From the NCBI GenBank assembly GCA_016188675.1, contig JACPHJ010000104.1, forward strand, positions 1 to 64,000: a stretch of DNA of 64,000 nucleotides, written 5' to 3'. The notes below the pieces were generated by a model. That model did not search any database and was not told where the DNA came from. It saw nothing but the letters and a program-made list of their open reading frames with translations. This DNA comes from Planctomycetota bacterium (GTDB lineage: Bacteria > Planctomycetota > Brocadiia > Brocadiales > Brocadiaceae). Positions 27,793 to 36,903 of the stretch are shown piece after piece. A program made the translations under genes and the position numbers. Within the stretch, counting starts at the first letter, position 1. Every line of letters starts with the position of its first letter.

Positions 27793-28674
27793 TCAAACCT
27801 CCGGTTGTGTTTCATTTGCAATCCTTCTAAAATAACCTTCAACTCCTAATGTTTGTGTTCCGTCATCACTATTTAAAAATGAAGCAGCCATATTATTAAG
27901 GCAACTGGTTGTCGTCGTATTGGGATATTCTTTTACAAAGGATTTCTGAAGCCTTGTGGCAATCGGAATATTAGGGTCTTGTAACAAATATCCCAAGTAT
28001 TGTACATTTACATTCAAAAACCGGCGCGTTACTGATGCAATTTTTTTCATCGTCAACTCGGCTTCTTCCCGGCTATTAGAGAGATTCACAAGTAGTTTTA
28101 TATTTAAATCTTTTTTTCTTCTGGAAAGGGCTTTGATCATGGCGTAAGCGTCTGTTATCGCTGTGGGTTCCGGTGTTGTTATGAGCAATATCTCATTCGA
28201 TGCAAGGACAAAACTCAACACATTGGACGATATCCCCGCACCGGTATCCACAATAACGATATCCAGTTCTTCATCCAGGTCACAGAATCCTTTAAAAAGC
28301 ATCTCCTTTTGCTTTTCGCTCAAACTAGTAAGCTCTTCGATACCCGAACTTGCAGGCACAAACTTTATTCCATCGGGGCCTTGAAGAATAATATCTTTCA
28401 TTTGTTTGCGGCCTTCAATAACATCCTGTAAAGTATATTCAGGGCGCAAACCCAGTAAAATATCAATGTTTGCAAGCCCTAAGTCCAAATCTATCAATAA
28501 AACCCTTTTTTTATACCTTCTAAAGATCATTGCTAAATTTGTAGCAATGTTTGTCTTTCCCACACCGCCTTTACCGCTGGTAACTGCAATTGTCCTTATC
28601 TTGGAAAATCCTGTGGTTATTTTTTGTTTGTCCTCCACGTCGTTTAATACCTCCTCAACCCTCACGTATACCAT
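27793..28674 (-). CDS. flhG: Flagellar number regulator, MinD-like ATPase
   Basis: 293 residues. The deviant Walker A (SGKGGVGKTN, near 33-42), the LIDLDLGLAN switch and the VDTGAGIS Walker B region identify the MinD/FlhG family; the flagellar setting after flhA makes it FlhG (FleN/YlxH). Typical FlhG has an N-terminal DQAxxLR helix that stimulates the GTPase FlhF; the 27 residues before the ATPase core here show no such motif. flhF is absent from its usual place next to flhA. An alternative GTG start at codon 13 with AGGAGG upstream is possible. Confidence 0.92.
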   Translation of the reverse strand: MVYVRVEEVLNDVEDKQKITTGFSKIRTIAVTSGKGGVGKTNIATNLAMIFRRYKKRVLLIDLDLGLANIDILLGLRPEYTLQDVIEGRKQMKDIILQGPDGIKFVPASSGIEELTSLSEKQKEMLFKGFCDLDEELDIVIVDTGAGISSNVLSFVLASNEILLITTPEPTAITDAYAMIKALSRRKKDLNIKLLVNLSNSREEAELTMKKIASVTRRFLNVNVQYLGYLLQDPNIPIATRLQKSFVKEYPNTTTTSCLNNMAASFLNSDDGTQTLGVEGYFRRIANETQPEV

Positions 28675-28754
28675 TTATTCCTTCCCCACCAGGAAATTTT
28701 TACACACAATTAAATGCGTTCACACAATAAGTATCACACAACAATATTTCCCCC

Positions 28755-28770
28755 GGCAATTACACTTCCA
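28755..28770 (-). promoter_or_regulatory. Weak candidate sigma-54 promoter before flhG
   Basis: Minus strand TGGAAGTGTAATTGCC: GG-N10-GC spacing and TTGC are right, but -24 is TGGAAG rather than TGGCAC. 82 bp before the flhG ATG. Confidence 0.3.
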
Positions 28771-28776
28771 CCACAC

Positions 28777-30861
28777 TTACAGCTTCACTATTCCCAACGA
28801 TTCAATCCTAACACCAGGTGATATTTCTTTATATGACAACACAGGCACCTGAGGTAATGCATTTTCTATAAGACGGCGAATATGACTTCTAACATTAGAG
28901 GATGTCAAAAGAACTACTTCATAGCCGGAAGACAATGAAACTTTTACGATCTCTACTAACTTATCTATCAATTTTTGTGCCATATTCGGCTCCAAAGCCA
29001 GCAAGTTTCCTCTATCTGTTTTATGAATTGCACTGGCAATCGCCTGTTCCAATTGAGGATCAAAAGAAATGACCCCCATTTTGCCTTCTGCATTCTGATA
29101 CCTTTGGCATATCATTCTGGAGATTTTTTGCCTTACATACTCCGTTATTACCTCGGAATCCTTCGTCATTGGAGCACAGTCTGCAATTGTCTCGAGTATG
29201 GTAGCCATATCACGAATAGGCACTTGCTCTTTTAATAAATTTTTAAGTACCTCTTGTATATTCGCAAGAGGCATTATGCCGGGAGCTAATTCCTCAACAA
29301 CCGTTGGAGATTCTTTCTTCAAATTTTCAACAAGCTTTTGCACATCTTCACGACAAAGGATCTCATATGCATGATTCTTTATAATTTCTGTAAGGTGAGT
29401 AATCATTACCGACACCGGATCAACAATCGTATATCCGGAAGCCTCGGCGTCCTCTTTTATTGCGCCAGATATCCATTGGGCGGGCAAACCATATGCGGGA
29501 TCCGATGTCTTCATTCCCTCTATGGGCTTGGTAGTCGTACCGGAGTCGATAGCAAGATAACAATCAGGAAACAACTCCCCTTTTGCAATTTCCTGCCCCC
29601 TTATTTTAATAACGTATTGATTCGCCCCTAATTGCAAATTGTCCCTCACCCGAATCGGAGGCACCATAATCCCCATATCCCTTGCCATTTGCCGCCGCAG
29701 CGCATTGATTCTTTCCAGGATGCCGCCATTTTTTTGAGGATCAACCAATGGCACAAGTCTGTATCCCACCTCAATCCCCATGCGATCCACATGAAGCAGC
29801 TTTTCTACGGATTCTTCAGGCTGCGATTCCTGCCCGATTTTTTTTACCTCTTTTTCCGTCTCTTCTTCGATTAGCATTTTTTTGTTCGATTTTCTGAGGA
29901 TTAAGAACAGCACGCCAAAAAACCCTGCAAGAATCATGAAGGGTAATTTTGGCAAACCCGGAACGATACTAAACACCCCAAGAATTCCCGCTGCGTATGC
30001 TACTGCTTTAGGCTGAGAAAACATCTGGCCTGACAAGTCCCTGCCCAGGTTCTCCTGTGAGGATATTTTTGTAACAATAACGGCTGATGCCGTCGCTATA
30101 ATAAAGGATGGGATTTGTGATACCAAACCGTCGCCCACGGTTAAAATAGTATAATGCTGCAAGGCCTCCGATACGGGCATGCCCTGTCGCATACCCATGA
30201 CAATTCCACCCACAATGTTAATTAGCACAATAACAATGCCGGCTATTGCATCACCACTTACGAATTTACTCGCGCCATCCATTGCGCCGTGGAATTCCGC
30301 CTCCTTGGAAATCATTTCTCTGCGTTTTCTAGCCTGGTCTTCTGTAATAAGTCCTGCATTTAAGTCCGCATCAATGCTCATTTGTTTTCCAGGCATCGCA
30401 TCAAGTGTAAACCTGGCAGCTACTTCTGAAATTCTCGTTGTACCCTTTGTTATAACAATAAATTGGATAACAATAATCACCAAAAAAACCACCAGCCCAA
30501 CAACAAGATTTCCACCCACAACAAACTCACCAAATGATGCAATCACCTGTCCTCCATACCCCTGTAATAATATCTGCCGTGTGGATGCAACGTTAAGCGC
30601 CAGACGGAAAAGTGTCAGAAACAACAATATGGACGGAAAGGTGGATAAATCCAGTGGCCCTTTTGCGTGGAGGGTAACCAACAGTAAAAGAAGGGTGGCT
30701 GAAATATTCACGGTAATAAGTATGTCGAGTAAAAACGGCGGTACCGGTATAATAAGTACGGCGAATATGCCTATCACGCCTACGGCCAATGCCATCTCGC
30801 CTTGTGATAACAATCGGCCAAAAGGAGTCTTTGCCACAGGATTTATTTTATTTGTTGCCAT
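28777..30861 (-). CDS. flhA: Flagellar type III export gate protein
   Basis: 694 residues, the normal length. About eight N-terminal TM helices (to about 325) are followed by a long cytoplasmic domain that docks chaperone-substrate complexes. Family blocks include TRISEVAARFTLDAMPGKQM and the acidic DADLNAG loop region. Lies between flhB (32 bp) and flhG (102 bp gap). Confidence 0.97.
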   Translation of the reverse strand: MATNKINPVAKTPFGRLLSQGEMALAVGVIGIFAVLIIPVPPFLLDILITVNISATLLLLLVTLHAKGPLDLSTFPSILLFLTLFRLALNVASTRQILLQGYGGQVIASFGEFVVGGNLVVGLVVFLVIIVIQFIVITKGTTRISEVAARFTLDAMPGKQMSIDADLNAGLITEDQARKRREMISKEAEFHGAMDGASKFVSGDAIAGIVIVLINIVGGIVMGMRQGMPVSEALQHYTILTVGDGLVSQIPSFIIATASAVIVTKISSQENLGRDLSGQMFSQPKAVAYAAGILGVFSIVPGLPKLPFMILAGFFGVLFLILRKSNKKMLIEEETEKEVKKIGQESQPEESVEKLLHVDRMGIEVGYRLVPLVDPQKNGGILERINALRRQMARDMGIMVPPIRVRDNLQLGANQYVIKIRGQEIAKGELFPDCYLAIDSGTTTKPIEGMKTSDPAYGLPAQWISGAIKEDAEASGYTIVDPVSVMITHLTEIIKNHAYEILCREDVQKLVENLKKESPTVVEELAPGIMPLANIQEVLKNLLKEQVPIRDMATILETIADCAPMTKDSEVITEYVRQKISRMICQRYQNAEGKMGVISFDPQLEQAIASAIHKTDRGNLLALEPNMAQKLIDKLVEIVKVSLSSGYEVVLLTSSNVRSHIRRLIENALPQVPVLSYKEISPGVRIESLGIVKL

Positions 30862-30893
30862 ATCTAATCCTCAATAACGTTGTTTTCCCTGAT

Positions 30894-31964
30894 TTATCCT
30901 TTGCGCTCTTTCTTTAGTTGATATACGTAAGACAATACCTTCGCCACGGCGTAGTACAATTTTTGCGGTATCTCTCTTCCTATTTCGACCGTTTTATAAA
31001 GTGTTTGCGCAAGCGGTTTGTCTTCTACTAACGGTATATTATGTTTCTTTGCAATGTCTTTAATGCGCTTTGCAAGCAGGTCGGCGCCTTTTGCAACTAC
31101 CGTAGGCGCCTTCATTCCGGTACTTTCATATTTTAAAGCAACTGCGTAATGTGTAGGATTGGTTACTACAACATCAGCCGTAGGAATTGCCGCCATCATG
31201 CGCTTCATAGCCATTTGGCGTTGTAAGGACCGAATCTTTCCCTTGATTAACGGGTCGCCCTCCGACTCTTTTCCCTCTTCTTTAACTTCGTGCTTGGTCA
31301 TACGCAAACTGCGCTTATACTGCCACTTTTGATAAAAGAAATCTACTAACGCCAATATAAGCAATACAGCCGATATGCGCAACGCCAGTGAATACATCGA
31401 TTTTGCCAGCATTCCCAGTATTTGTGCAAGACTGAGGTCAAAGGCATGTATAAGTTGGTTAAACTCCTTCTTGATCAATAAATAGGAAAGACCCCCGACC
31501 ACAAGGAGTTTTAACACCGAAAAGAACAGTTTTACAAGCGACTTTGTTGAAAACAGCTTTGTTGCCCCGGCTATGATATTGAGCTTATTAATATCAAACT
31601 TCAAGGCCTCAAAACTAAATATAAAGCCGGTTTGTAAATAAGATATGACCAAGCCGATGAGCAGCAACCCGCCAAGTATAGGCAAAAGGATCTTCGATAA
31701 TCCGTAAAGCTGATTTACGAATAGATCTATTACAGCGCTTTGATTAAAATCCTTACACGACAAATTACCCAGGGTTAGCTTCATAGTACTATTCAGGCTA
31801 TTATAGGTAATTGCACCGAGAACATACAGTAGCGCTATGCCTGCCAATAAAACGACAGCGTTATTAAGGTCAGCACTAAATGCAATATTTCCCTTGTTAC
31901 GCGCCTTGCTTATACGTTTGCCGGTAGGTTGTTCAGTTTTTTCTGCGTCTGAACCAAAGGCCAT
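30894..31964 (-). CDS. flhB: Flagellar export switch protein
   Basis: 356 residues: four TM helices in the first 210, then a cytoplasmic domain with the autocleavage motif NPTH (N near residue 269) in VVTNPTHYAVAL, needed for the switch from rod/hook to filament export. Gap to fliR is 10 bp, to flhA 32 bp; one operon. Confidence 0.97.
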   Translation of the reverse strand: MAFGSDAEKTEQPTGKRISKARNKGNIAFSADLNNAVVLLAGIALLYVLGAITYNSLNSTMKLTLGNLSCKDFNQSAVIDLFVNQLYGLSKILLPILGGLLLIGLVISYLQTGFIFSFEALKFDINKLNIIAGATKLFSTKSLVKLFFSVLKLLVVGGLSYLLIKKEFNQLIHAFDLSLAQILGMLAKSMYSLALRISAVLLILALVDFFYQKWQYKRSLRMTKHEVKEEGKESEGDPLIKGKIRSLQRQMAMKRMMAAIPTADVVVTNPTHYAVALKYESTGMKAPTVVAKGADLLAKRIKDIAKKHNIPLVEDKPLAQTLYKTVEIGREIPQKLYYAVAKVLSYVYQLKKERKG

Positions 31965-31974
31965 CTTTTCAACC

Positions 31975-32757
31975 TCACATAGCTGATAATAAGGATATCA
32001 TGCTTTTTTCGAAATTAAACATATACGATTTCATTACATTGATTACAAACGGAACCGACACAATAAGTATAAAAAACCCTATAAATATTTTTATTGGAAA
32101 GGCAATTACAAACACATTAATCTCTTGTGCAACCTTCGTCATCAATCCTAACACTACTACTGTCAACAACAAAACCACTAATGCGGGAGCAGATATCTTG
32201 ATGCCCATTAAAAAAAGAGATTTAAAAATAGCAATCACCTTCATAAGTGTTACCGTAGTGTAGTTAAAACTTCCGGGCGGAATCATTACGAAACTTTGTG
32301 CAGTTGATTTAATAAACCAATGATGCCCGTTAATTAAAAGAAAGATTAAAATAGCAATCATATTATAAAATACTGAAATAATTGATTCTTCATCTCCCGT
32401 CTGAGATGATGGATCGACAACCATTGCAGTATCGAGTCCCATTTGATTGCTTATTAATTGACCCGCCATATTAAAGGCCGCAAAAATCATTGAAGCTGCA
32501 AAACCAACTACGGCGCCAATCGCTATCTCTTTAAGAACAATAAAGGCATATGAAATAATATCGGAAGGCAACATGGACTGATTTTTGTTTATGTTTGGGT
32601 ATAAAATGAATGTAAACATCAAAGCGATGGCAATTCGCACAGGCATAGGGATGTGAGCATTACCGAAGACGGGAGCAAAAAGAAGCATTCCACCAATGCG
32701 AAAAAACACAACCATGAAGAACGGCAGGTCATTTACAAAACTTGTAAGGTATTCCAT
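31975..32757 (-). CDS. fliR: Flagellar export gate protein
   Basis: 260 residues with about six TM helices and family segments (FFRIGGMLLFAPVFGN, QMGLDTAMVVDP). Forms the export gate with FliP and FliQ. Follows fliQ by 7 bp. Confidence 0.95.
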   Translation of the reverse strand: MEYLTSFVNDLPFFMVVFFRIGGMLLFAPVFGNAHIPMPVRIAIALMFTFILYPNINKNQSMLPSDIISYAFIVLKEIAIGAVVGFAASMIFAAFNMAGQLISNQMGLDTAMVVDPSSQTGDEESIISVFYNMIAILIFLLINGHHWFIKSTAQSFVMIPPGSFNYTTVTLMKVIAIFKSLFLMGIKISAPALVVLLLTVVVLGLMTKVAQEINVFVIAFPIKIFIGFFILIVSVPFVINVMKSYMFNFEKSMISLLSAM

Positions 32758-32764
32758 ATGACTT

Positions 32765-33040
32765 TCATTGACAGTATCTTGTCAGGTTTCCCAATAAATT
32801 TACGGTATAGGAGGTCATCATGCGCAGCATCCACGGCAAACAAAATAGAAACACACCGAGGACGCCAAACACCTTTGGCAAAAAAGTAATTGTTTGCTCA
32901 TGTATGCTTGAGATTGTCTGAAATATACCTATTACCAGACCAATTACCATTGCAACTACCAGCATGGGCGCCATAAGGAAAAACGTTGTTTGTAATAAGT
33001 CTTTGCCGATAGTGGCAATTATCTCAGTTGTCATAGCCAA
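32765..33040 (-). CDS. fliQ: Flagellar export gate protein
   Basis: 91 residues, two TM helices, with the typical APMLVVAMVIGLVIGIFQ and QTITFLPKV segments. Gate component with FliP/FliR. AGGGGG ribosome site before the ATG. Confidence 0.95.
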   Translation of the reverse strand: MAMTTEIIATIGKDLLQTTFFLMAPMLVVAMVIGLVIGIFQTISSIHEQTITFLPKVFGVLGVFLFCLPWMLRMMTSYTVNLLGNLTRYCQ

Positions 33041-33099
33041 CCCCCTTAGTAATTTTTCCGTAAAGAATATTCAGTAAGCGCAAGACCTTCGATACTTTT

Positions 33100-33754
33100 T
33101 CACGCCACACTCGTAATCAAAGACTGAATAATTAATTGCCATCCATCTACCAGTACAAAAAGAATTAATTTAAACGGCATTGAAATCATAACGGGAGGAA
33201 GCATGAACATCCCCATAGCCGTTAATACACAAGCTACCACCATATCAATAACAAGAAATGGAAGAAACAGGAGAAAACCCATTTGAAATGAAGTTTTAAG
33301 TTCGCTTGTGATAAAGGCTGGAATTAGTATGTGCATAGGAATATCTTTAGCGGACTTCGGCCTCTCTATCTTTGCAATATTCGCAAACAAGGCAATGTCT
33401 TTTTCGCGGGTCTGTTTTAGCATAAATTTCTGGAATGGCACTATTCCTCTCGTTAACGCCTCATTCTGTGTGATCTCTTCCTTTAAGTACGGTTGGAGCG
33501 CTTCAGAATTGACCTGCTTCCATACGGGCGCCATCACGAAAAATGTCAGAAAGAGTGAAATACCAATGAGTATCTGATTGGGCGGAAGCGTTTGAAACGA
33601 TAATGCCTTTCGCACAAAGGAAAGCACCCATATTATTGATACTCATCGTCAGGTTCAGCGGACTTGCCGATTCACCGGCAGCCGCAGCAATACCCATACA
33701 GCCAAACGTTATCGCTATTCCACAAACAGCCAAAATCAATAACCCTTTTCTCAT
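33100..33754 (-). pseudogene. fliP: fliP with internal deletion and frameshift
   Basis: FliP forms the core of the export gate. Here the signal peptide and N terminus (ATG at 33754, AAGGATAATA upstream) read in one frame to about residue 40, while everything from VLSFVRKALSF onward (33627-33100) reads in the +1 frame. The segment that should join them, with the first mature TM helix and the TSFTR motif, is missing: about 30-40 residues. The first frame ends 83 codons in; the second has TGA stops just upstream of 33642. All C-terminal parts (PPNQILIGISLFLTFF, SELKTSFQMGF, FVLVDGWQL) are intact. Either a real mutation or a sequence/assembly deletion. Confidence 0.8.
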
Positions 33755-33782
33755 ATTATTATCCTTGCGTTACAATGAAAAA

Positions 33783-34268
33783 TCATGTTCGTTCTGTATA
33801 GGTACGTTTAAAGAACTTCATAAACTCACTCCCCTGGGATTCCGTATCGATTGATTCTACAATCTCTTTTTCTGTTATTTCTGCAAGAGATTGAATCCGT
33901 TCATTAGTAGCGCCCACCAGCAGCAATTTCCCTGGTATTTTAATTAAATGAATATGCCTCTTTGAACCCAAAGATGCCGTATCAACGATGTGGACGTGTC
34001 GCCTTCTTCTATTCATGCCCGTTTTAATGCCTAATTTCCTGCGTATGAAAAATACAGTAACAACTATGATTAGAATTACAAGCCCTGTTGATTCCAGCAC
34101 CTTAGTAATCTTCGAGAAATTAAAAGGTGAAACAACTCCTACACCATCGAATTCCGTTGCAGCGCTACCTGGCTTATCAGTCTTTTGCGTTGATGTAATA
34201 TCGCAATAAGCATTGCTACAGACAAATAGCATTAAAAGCAGAAACACTATCAGGCACTTATTTTTCAT
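33783..34268 (-). CDS. fliO: Flagellar export accessory protein
   Basis: 161 residues from the ATG at 34268. A signal-type segment at 1-22, a TM helix at about 62-82, then a cytoplasmic FliO domain (HIVDTASLGSKRHIHLIKI, LVGATNERI). FliO aids FliP assembly. A longer frame up to 34322 is rejected because a sigma-54 promoter lies inside it and the residues there are not FliO-like. First gene of the export operon, 28 bp before fliP. Confidence 0.87.
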   Translation of the reverse strand: MKNKCLIVFLLLMLFVCSNAYCDITSTQKTDKPGSAATEFDGVGVVSPFNFSKITKVLESTGLVILIIVVTVFFIRRKLGIKTGMNRRRRHVHIVDTASLGSKRHIHLIKIPGKLLLVGATNERIQSLAEITEKEIVESIDTESQGSEFMKFFKRTYTERT

Positions 34269-34300
34269 CTCATTTTCTCCCAAAAACTTTTTTAACTTTG

Positions 34301-34316
34301 CGCAAATAATATGCCT
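34301..34316 (-). promoter_or_regulatory. Sigma-54 promoter of the fliO operon
   Basis: Minus strand AGGCATATTATTTGCG: GGCA and TTGC with GG-N10-GC spacing, 32 bp before the fliO ATG at 34268. First and last consensus bases differ. Confidence 0.6.
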
Positions 34317-34736
34317 CGTCACTCCTTCTTATTATAAGATAATGTTATTTGTATCCATTCAGGAGATAAGTATATGCACTTATGATATATACAATTGCAC
34401 TATTTCGACTATTATTTAACTGTGGATAAATTATCTGAATTTCTTGATTTTGAAGGGATTCAGGAAGGTTTTTTATCGTGGGCTTTTTGTACTTTTTGTG
34501 GAAATTTTAAACGACTCCCATAAGTTACAGATCACAAAAGGATTGTAAAATACTATGCTTCAATGGAGAGTCACCACATAATGATAAATTGCACTTCCCT
34601 CAAGTTTCTTTGAAGGGACAGGACTATACGAGGATGGTTAAATGGAAGTTCTTATGTAAGCGCCCCGGTGTATACTAAAACACCAAAGCTACTAACATGG
34701 TCTCATTGTTCTTAGTGGGGCTTTTGAATAAACATA
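34317..34736. other. Intergenic region between fliO and fliN operons
   Basis: 420 bp without a convincing gene. Contains imperfect small hairpins (CCCTCAA...TTGAAGGG near 34598; GGTGT/ACACC near 34670) but no T-run terminator. Nothing else recognised. Confidence 0.5.
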
Positions 34737-35114
34737 TTACCCAAGGTTTCTAACCACTTCTTCTGAACCGCATATATTTGTAATTTTCACTCCAAAATTT
34801 TCATCAACAACCACAACTTCCCCCTGTGCTAACAGTTTCCCCCGAACGAGCAGATCGACAGGTGTTCCAGCTATCTTGTCTAATTCCACTATAGAGCCCT
34901 GTGATAAGGCTAGGATATCTTTTATAAGCATATTTGTATGCCCCAGCTCTACCGTTACAGGCACTGAAATATCAAGAATTAGGTCTAAATTACGATTGCC
35001 TTCGCCTTTTATCCCATCGGCACCCACTGGGGTCAGCGGACTAAATTGGACTGATTGTATTTGAGATTGTGTGTCAGCAATCTCACTCAAAACGTTTTCC
35101 TTAATCTGTTCCAT
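34737..35114 (-). CDS. fliN: Flagellar motor switch protein
   Basis: 125 residues; the SpoA domain covers about 45-122 with LDISVPVTVELGHT, GSIVELDKIAG and GEVVVVDENFGVKIT. C-ring component that binds FliM and FliH. 68 bp after fliM, last gene of the fliF-fliN run. Confidence 0.96.
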   Translation of the reverse strand: MEQIKENVLSEIADTQSQIQSVQFSPLTPVGADGIKGEGNRNLDLILDISVPVTVELGHTNMLIKDILALSQGSIVELDKIAGTPVDLLVRGKLLAQGEVVVVDENFGVKITNICGSEEVVRNLG

Positions 35115-35182
35115 ATTTTACCTCTCAATAACAAATTCAAAAATTTATTCGTTGAAATTATCCACGCCACTTGCAAACCGGC

Positions 35183-36127
35183 TTAAGATACCTGAAATGC
35201 TACCTTTTTGCCAACCACACCTGGCTTACCATAATGTTTTGTTTTTCCTGCAATCGTTAAGCATAAATCTTCGGTAATTTTATTATCGAGTTTTACCACG
35301 TCTCCGGCCCTGAGGTTCATAAGTTCATTAAGCGACAATTGGGTCGACCCAAAAACTACGGTAGCGTTTAATTCGACTTCGTTGATAACGTTCTCAATAA
35401 TGGCAATTTCCTTTTGTCTGTCGACCTTCTCCAATTTTGCTTTTATCATTAGCATTTCCAGGCTTGCAACCGGCATACATAAAATGATCGTCCCGTTGCC
35501 AAGATCCCCGCTTATCGCAAAATTGATCGATATCATAAGCTCTGTAATGGGTACTAGCTGCAATGACTTTATATCCATCTCCATTTTCTCTAAACTCCAT
35601 TCCAGCTTTGCCAACTTCGACCAGCACATCTTTATATCTTCCATAATATTTGATAATACAACACCTACCACAGACTCTTCAATCATAGTAAGTGGCCTTA
35701 CCTTTTGTGGTATTTTCCCGGGACCTCCCAATCCTCTATCAACAATAGCAAGGCAAAAGCCCACATCGATAGTCAAACACCCCAACCCGCTGAGAGGTTT
35801 TAAATTCACAACATTTGCGCATATAACATCCGTAAAGGAATTTATAAATACTTCATAACTAAATTCCTCAATCGCAATAAGCTCGACAACTACCGAGGTT
35901 CTTAAATATCGTGAAAGCGTAACTCCTACTGATTTGGCAACCTCCTCACTAATCTTTTGCAACCGGCGTTTTTGTTCTCTGGGGAATCTGTCGGGGCGTC
36001 TAAAATCATAGTGTTGAACCTTTTTTTCCCTTTTTGGTTCAATTTTTTGCCCTACTAATACCTGTCCACCCTCTATTGCAGAGAGTAACGCTTCCACCTC
36101 TTCATTATTTAGTATAGAATTTGACAT
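35183..36127 (-). CDS. fliM: Flagellar motor switch protein
   Basis: 314 residues. N-terminal CheY-P-binding-type helix (ILNNEEVEALLSAIEGG), middle CheC-like domain (about 45-225), and C-terminal SpoA domain (LNELMNLRAGDVVKLD). C-ring protein that sets rotation direction. 25 bp after fliL. Confidence 0.95.
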   Translation of the reverse strand: MSNSILNNEEVEALLSAIEGGQVLVGQKIEPKREKKVQHYDFRRPDRFPREQKRRLQKISEEVAKSVGVTLSRYLRTSVVVELIAIEEFSYEVFINSFTDVICANVVNLKPLSGLGCLTIDVGFCLAIVDRGLGGPGKIPQKVRPLTMIEESVVGVVLSNIMEDIKMCWSKLAKLEWSLEKMEMDIKSLQLVPITELMISINFAISGDLGNGTIILCMPVASLEMLMIKAKLEKVDRQKEIAIIENVINEVELNATVVFGSTQLSLNELMNLRAGDVVKLDNKITEDLCLTIAGKTKHYGKPGVVGKKVAFQVS

Positions 36128-36152
36128 CCCGATTTACCCTTAATCCCGTCAG

Positions 36153-36785
36153 TTATTGAACAACAAATTCTGTAAAATACACCTGTAATACGCCTTCTAC
36201 CTTTAACACAACGTCCACAGCATCTTTTATTTCTTTTCTCAGGTTTTCTTGCCCTTCCAATCCATCAATATCTTCCAATGTTTTTGAAGAAAGGATAGAA
36301 ATCAATCGATCTTTTATTTGCACAGATTTAGTTTCTATAACTTTCTTCATTTCCCCATCCTTTGCCTCGAGATTTATTTTCGCTTTAAGATACCGCCTCC
36401 CGTTAGAACCGCTCAGATTCACAATAAGCGTCTCTACAGGAACTATCAGGGATTCTTCCTTCTCGGCGCCATCATGGCCCTCTTTTCCTTTTTCCTCTTT
36501 CTTTTTTGATGACGAGGCAGGCTCTTTCTCCGTTTCCGGTTGTTTTACCGCTTGCGCCTCTTCTGCCTCTGCAACCACCTCTTTTTCCTGGCCTATTGCA
36601 TCAGGCTGTACATTCCCTGTTAAAGAAGGATACACTTTCGAAACAAATATAAACGCGCATCCTACTGAAATTAAGATAACAATCCCCATCATCATAACCG
36701 TCTTGTTACCTTTTTTCTTCTCCACCGCCGGCTGCCCTGCAGCCTTGTTTTCTTCTTTTGTTGCTACTTCTTCCTTTTCTGCCAT
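36153..36785 (-). CDS. fliL: Flagellar basal body-associated protein
   Basis: 210 residues: charged N-terminal tail, one TM helix (about 30-50), an acidic/lysine linker rich in Glu, and a periplasmic FliL domain from about 115 (VPVETLIVNLSGSNGRRYLK, VQIKDRLISILSSKTLEDI). Associates with the stator ring. Linker longer than in enteric FliL. Confidence 0.9.
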   Translation of the reverse strand: MAEKEEVATKEENKAAGQPAVEKKKGNKTVMMMGIVILISVGCAFIFVSKVYPSLTGNVQPDAIGQEKEVVAEAEEAQAVKQPETEKEPASSSKKKEEKGKEGHDGAEKEESLIVPVETLIVNLSGSNGRRYLKAKINLEAKDGEMKKVIETKSVQIKDRLISILSSKTLEDIDGLEGQENLRKEIKDAVDVVLKVEGVLQVYFTEFVVQ

Positions 36786-36903
36786 AATTTTTGCCTCTAT
36801 ATTATTTATTCTTTAAAATATATAAAACTCCTCCGGTTATTTTAATAAAATCTTCGTCAGTATATTAACATTTTAATTCACGGAGTTCTATATTTTATCT
36901 TAA

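Noticed and set aside
30179-30877. 232-codon ORF antisense to flhA
   Set aside because: Antisense shadow of a strongly conserved gene, with no independent support; the same holds for long antisense ORFs at 35382-35858, 38645-39334, 46702-47352 and 58353-58874.
33100-33627. 175-codon ORF as a complete short FliP
   Set aside because: It starts at a GTG inside the family domain and lacks the signal peptide and first TM helix; it is the 3' part of a damaged gene.
34269-34322. Upstream extension of fliO
   Set aside because: It covers the sigma-54 promoter and encodes residues unlike a signal peptide; the ATG at 34268 fits better.
34590-34736. Possible structured RNA or riboswitch between fliO and fliN
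   Set aside because: Only short imperfect hairpins; no match to a c-di-GMP or other riboswitch pattern could be made by eye.
35162-35177. Sigma-54-like site before fliN
   Set aside because: GG-N10-GC spacing exists, but both -24 and -12 flanks are poor (CGGTTTG..GTGGCG).
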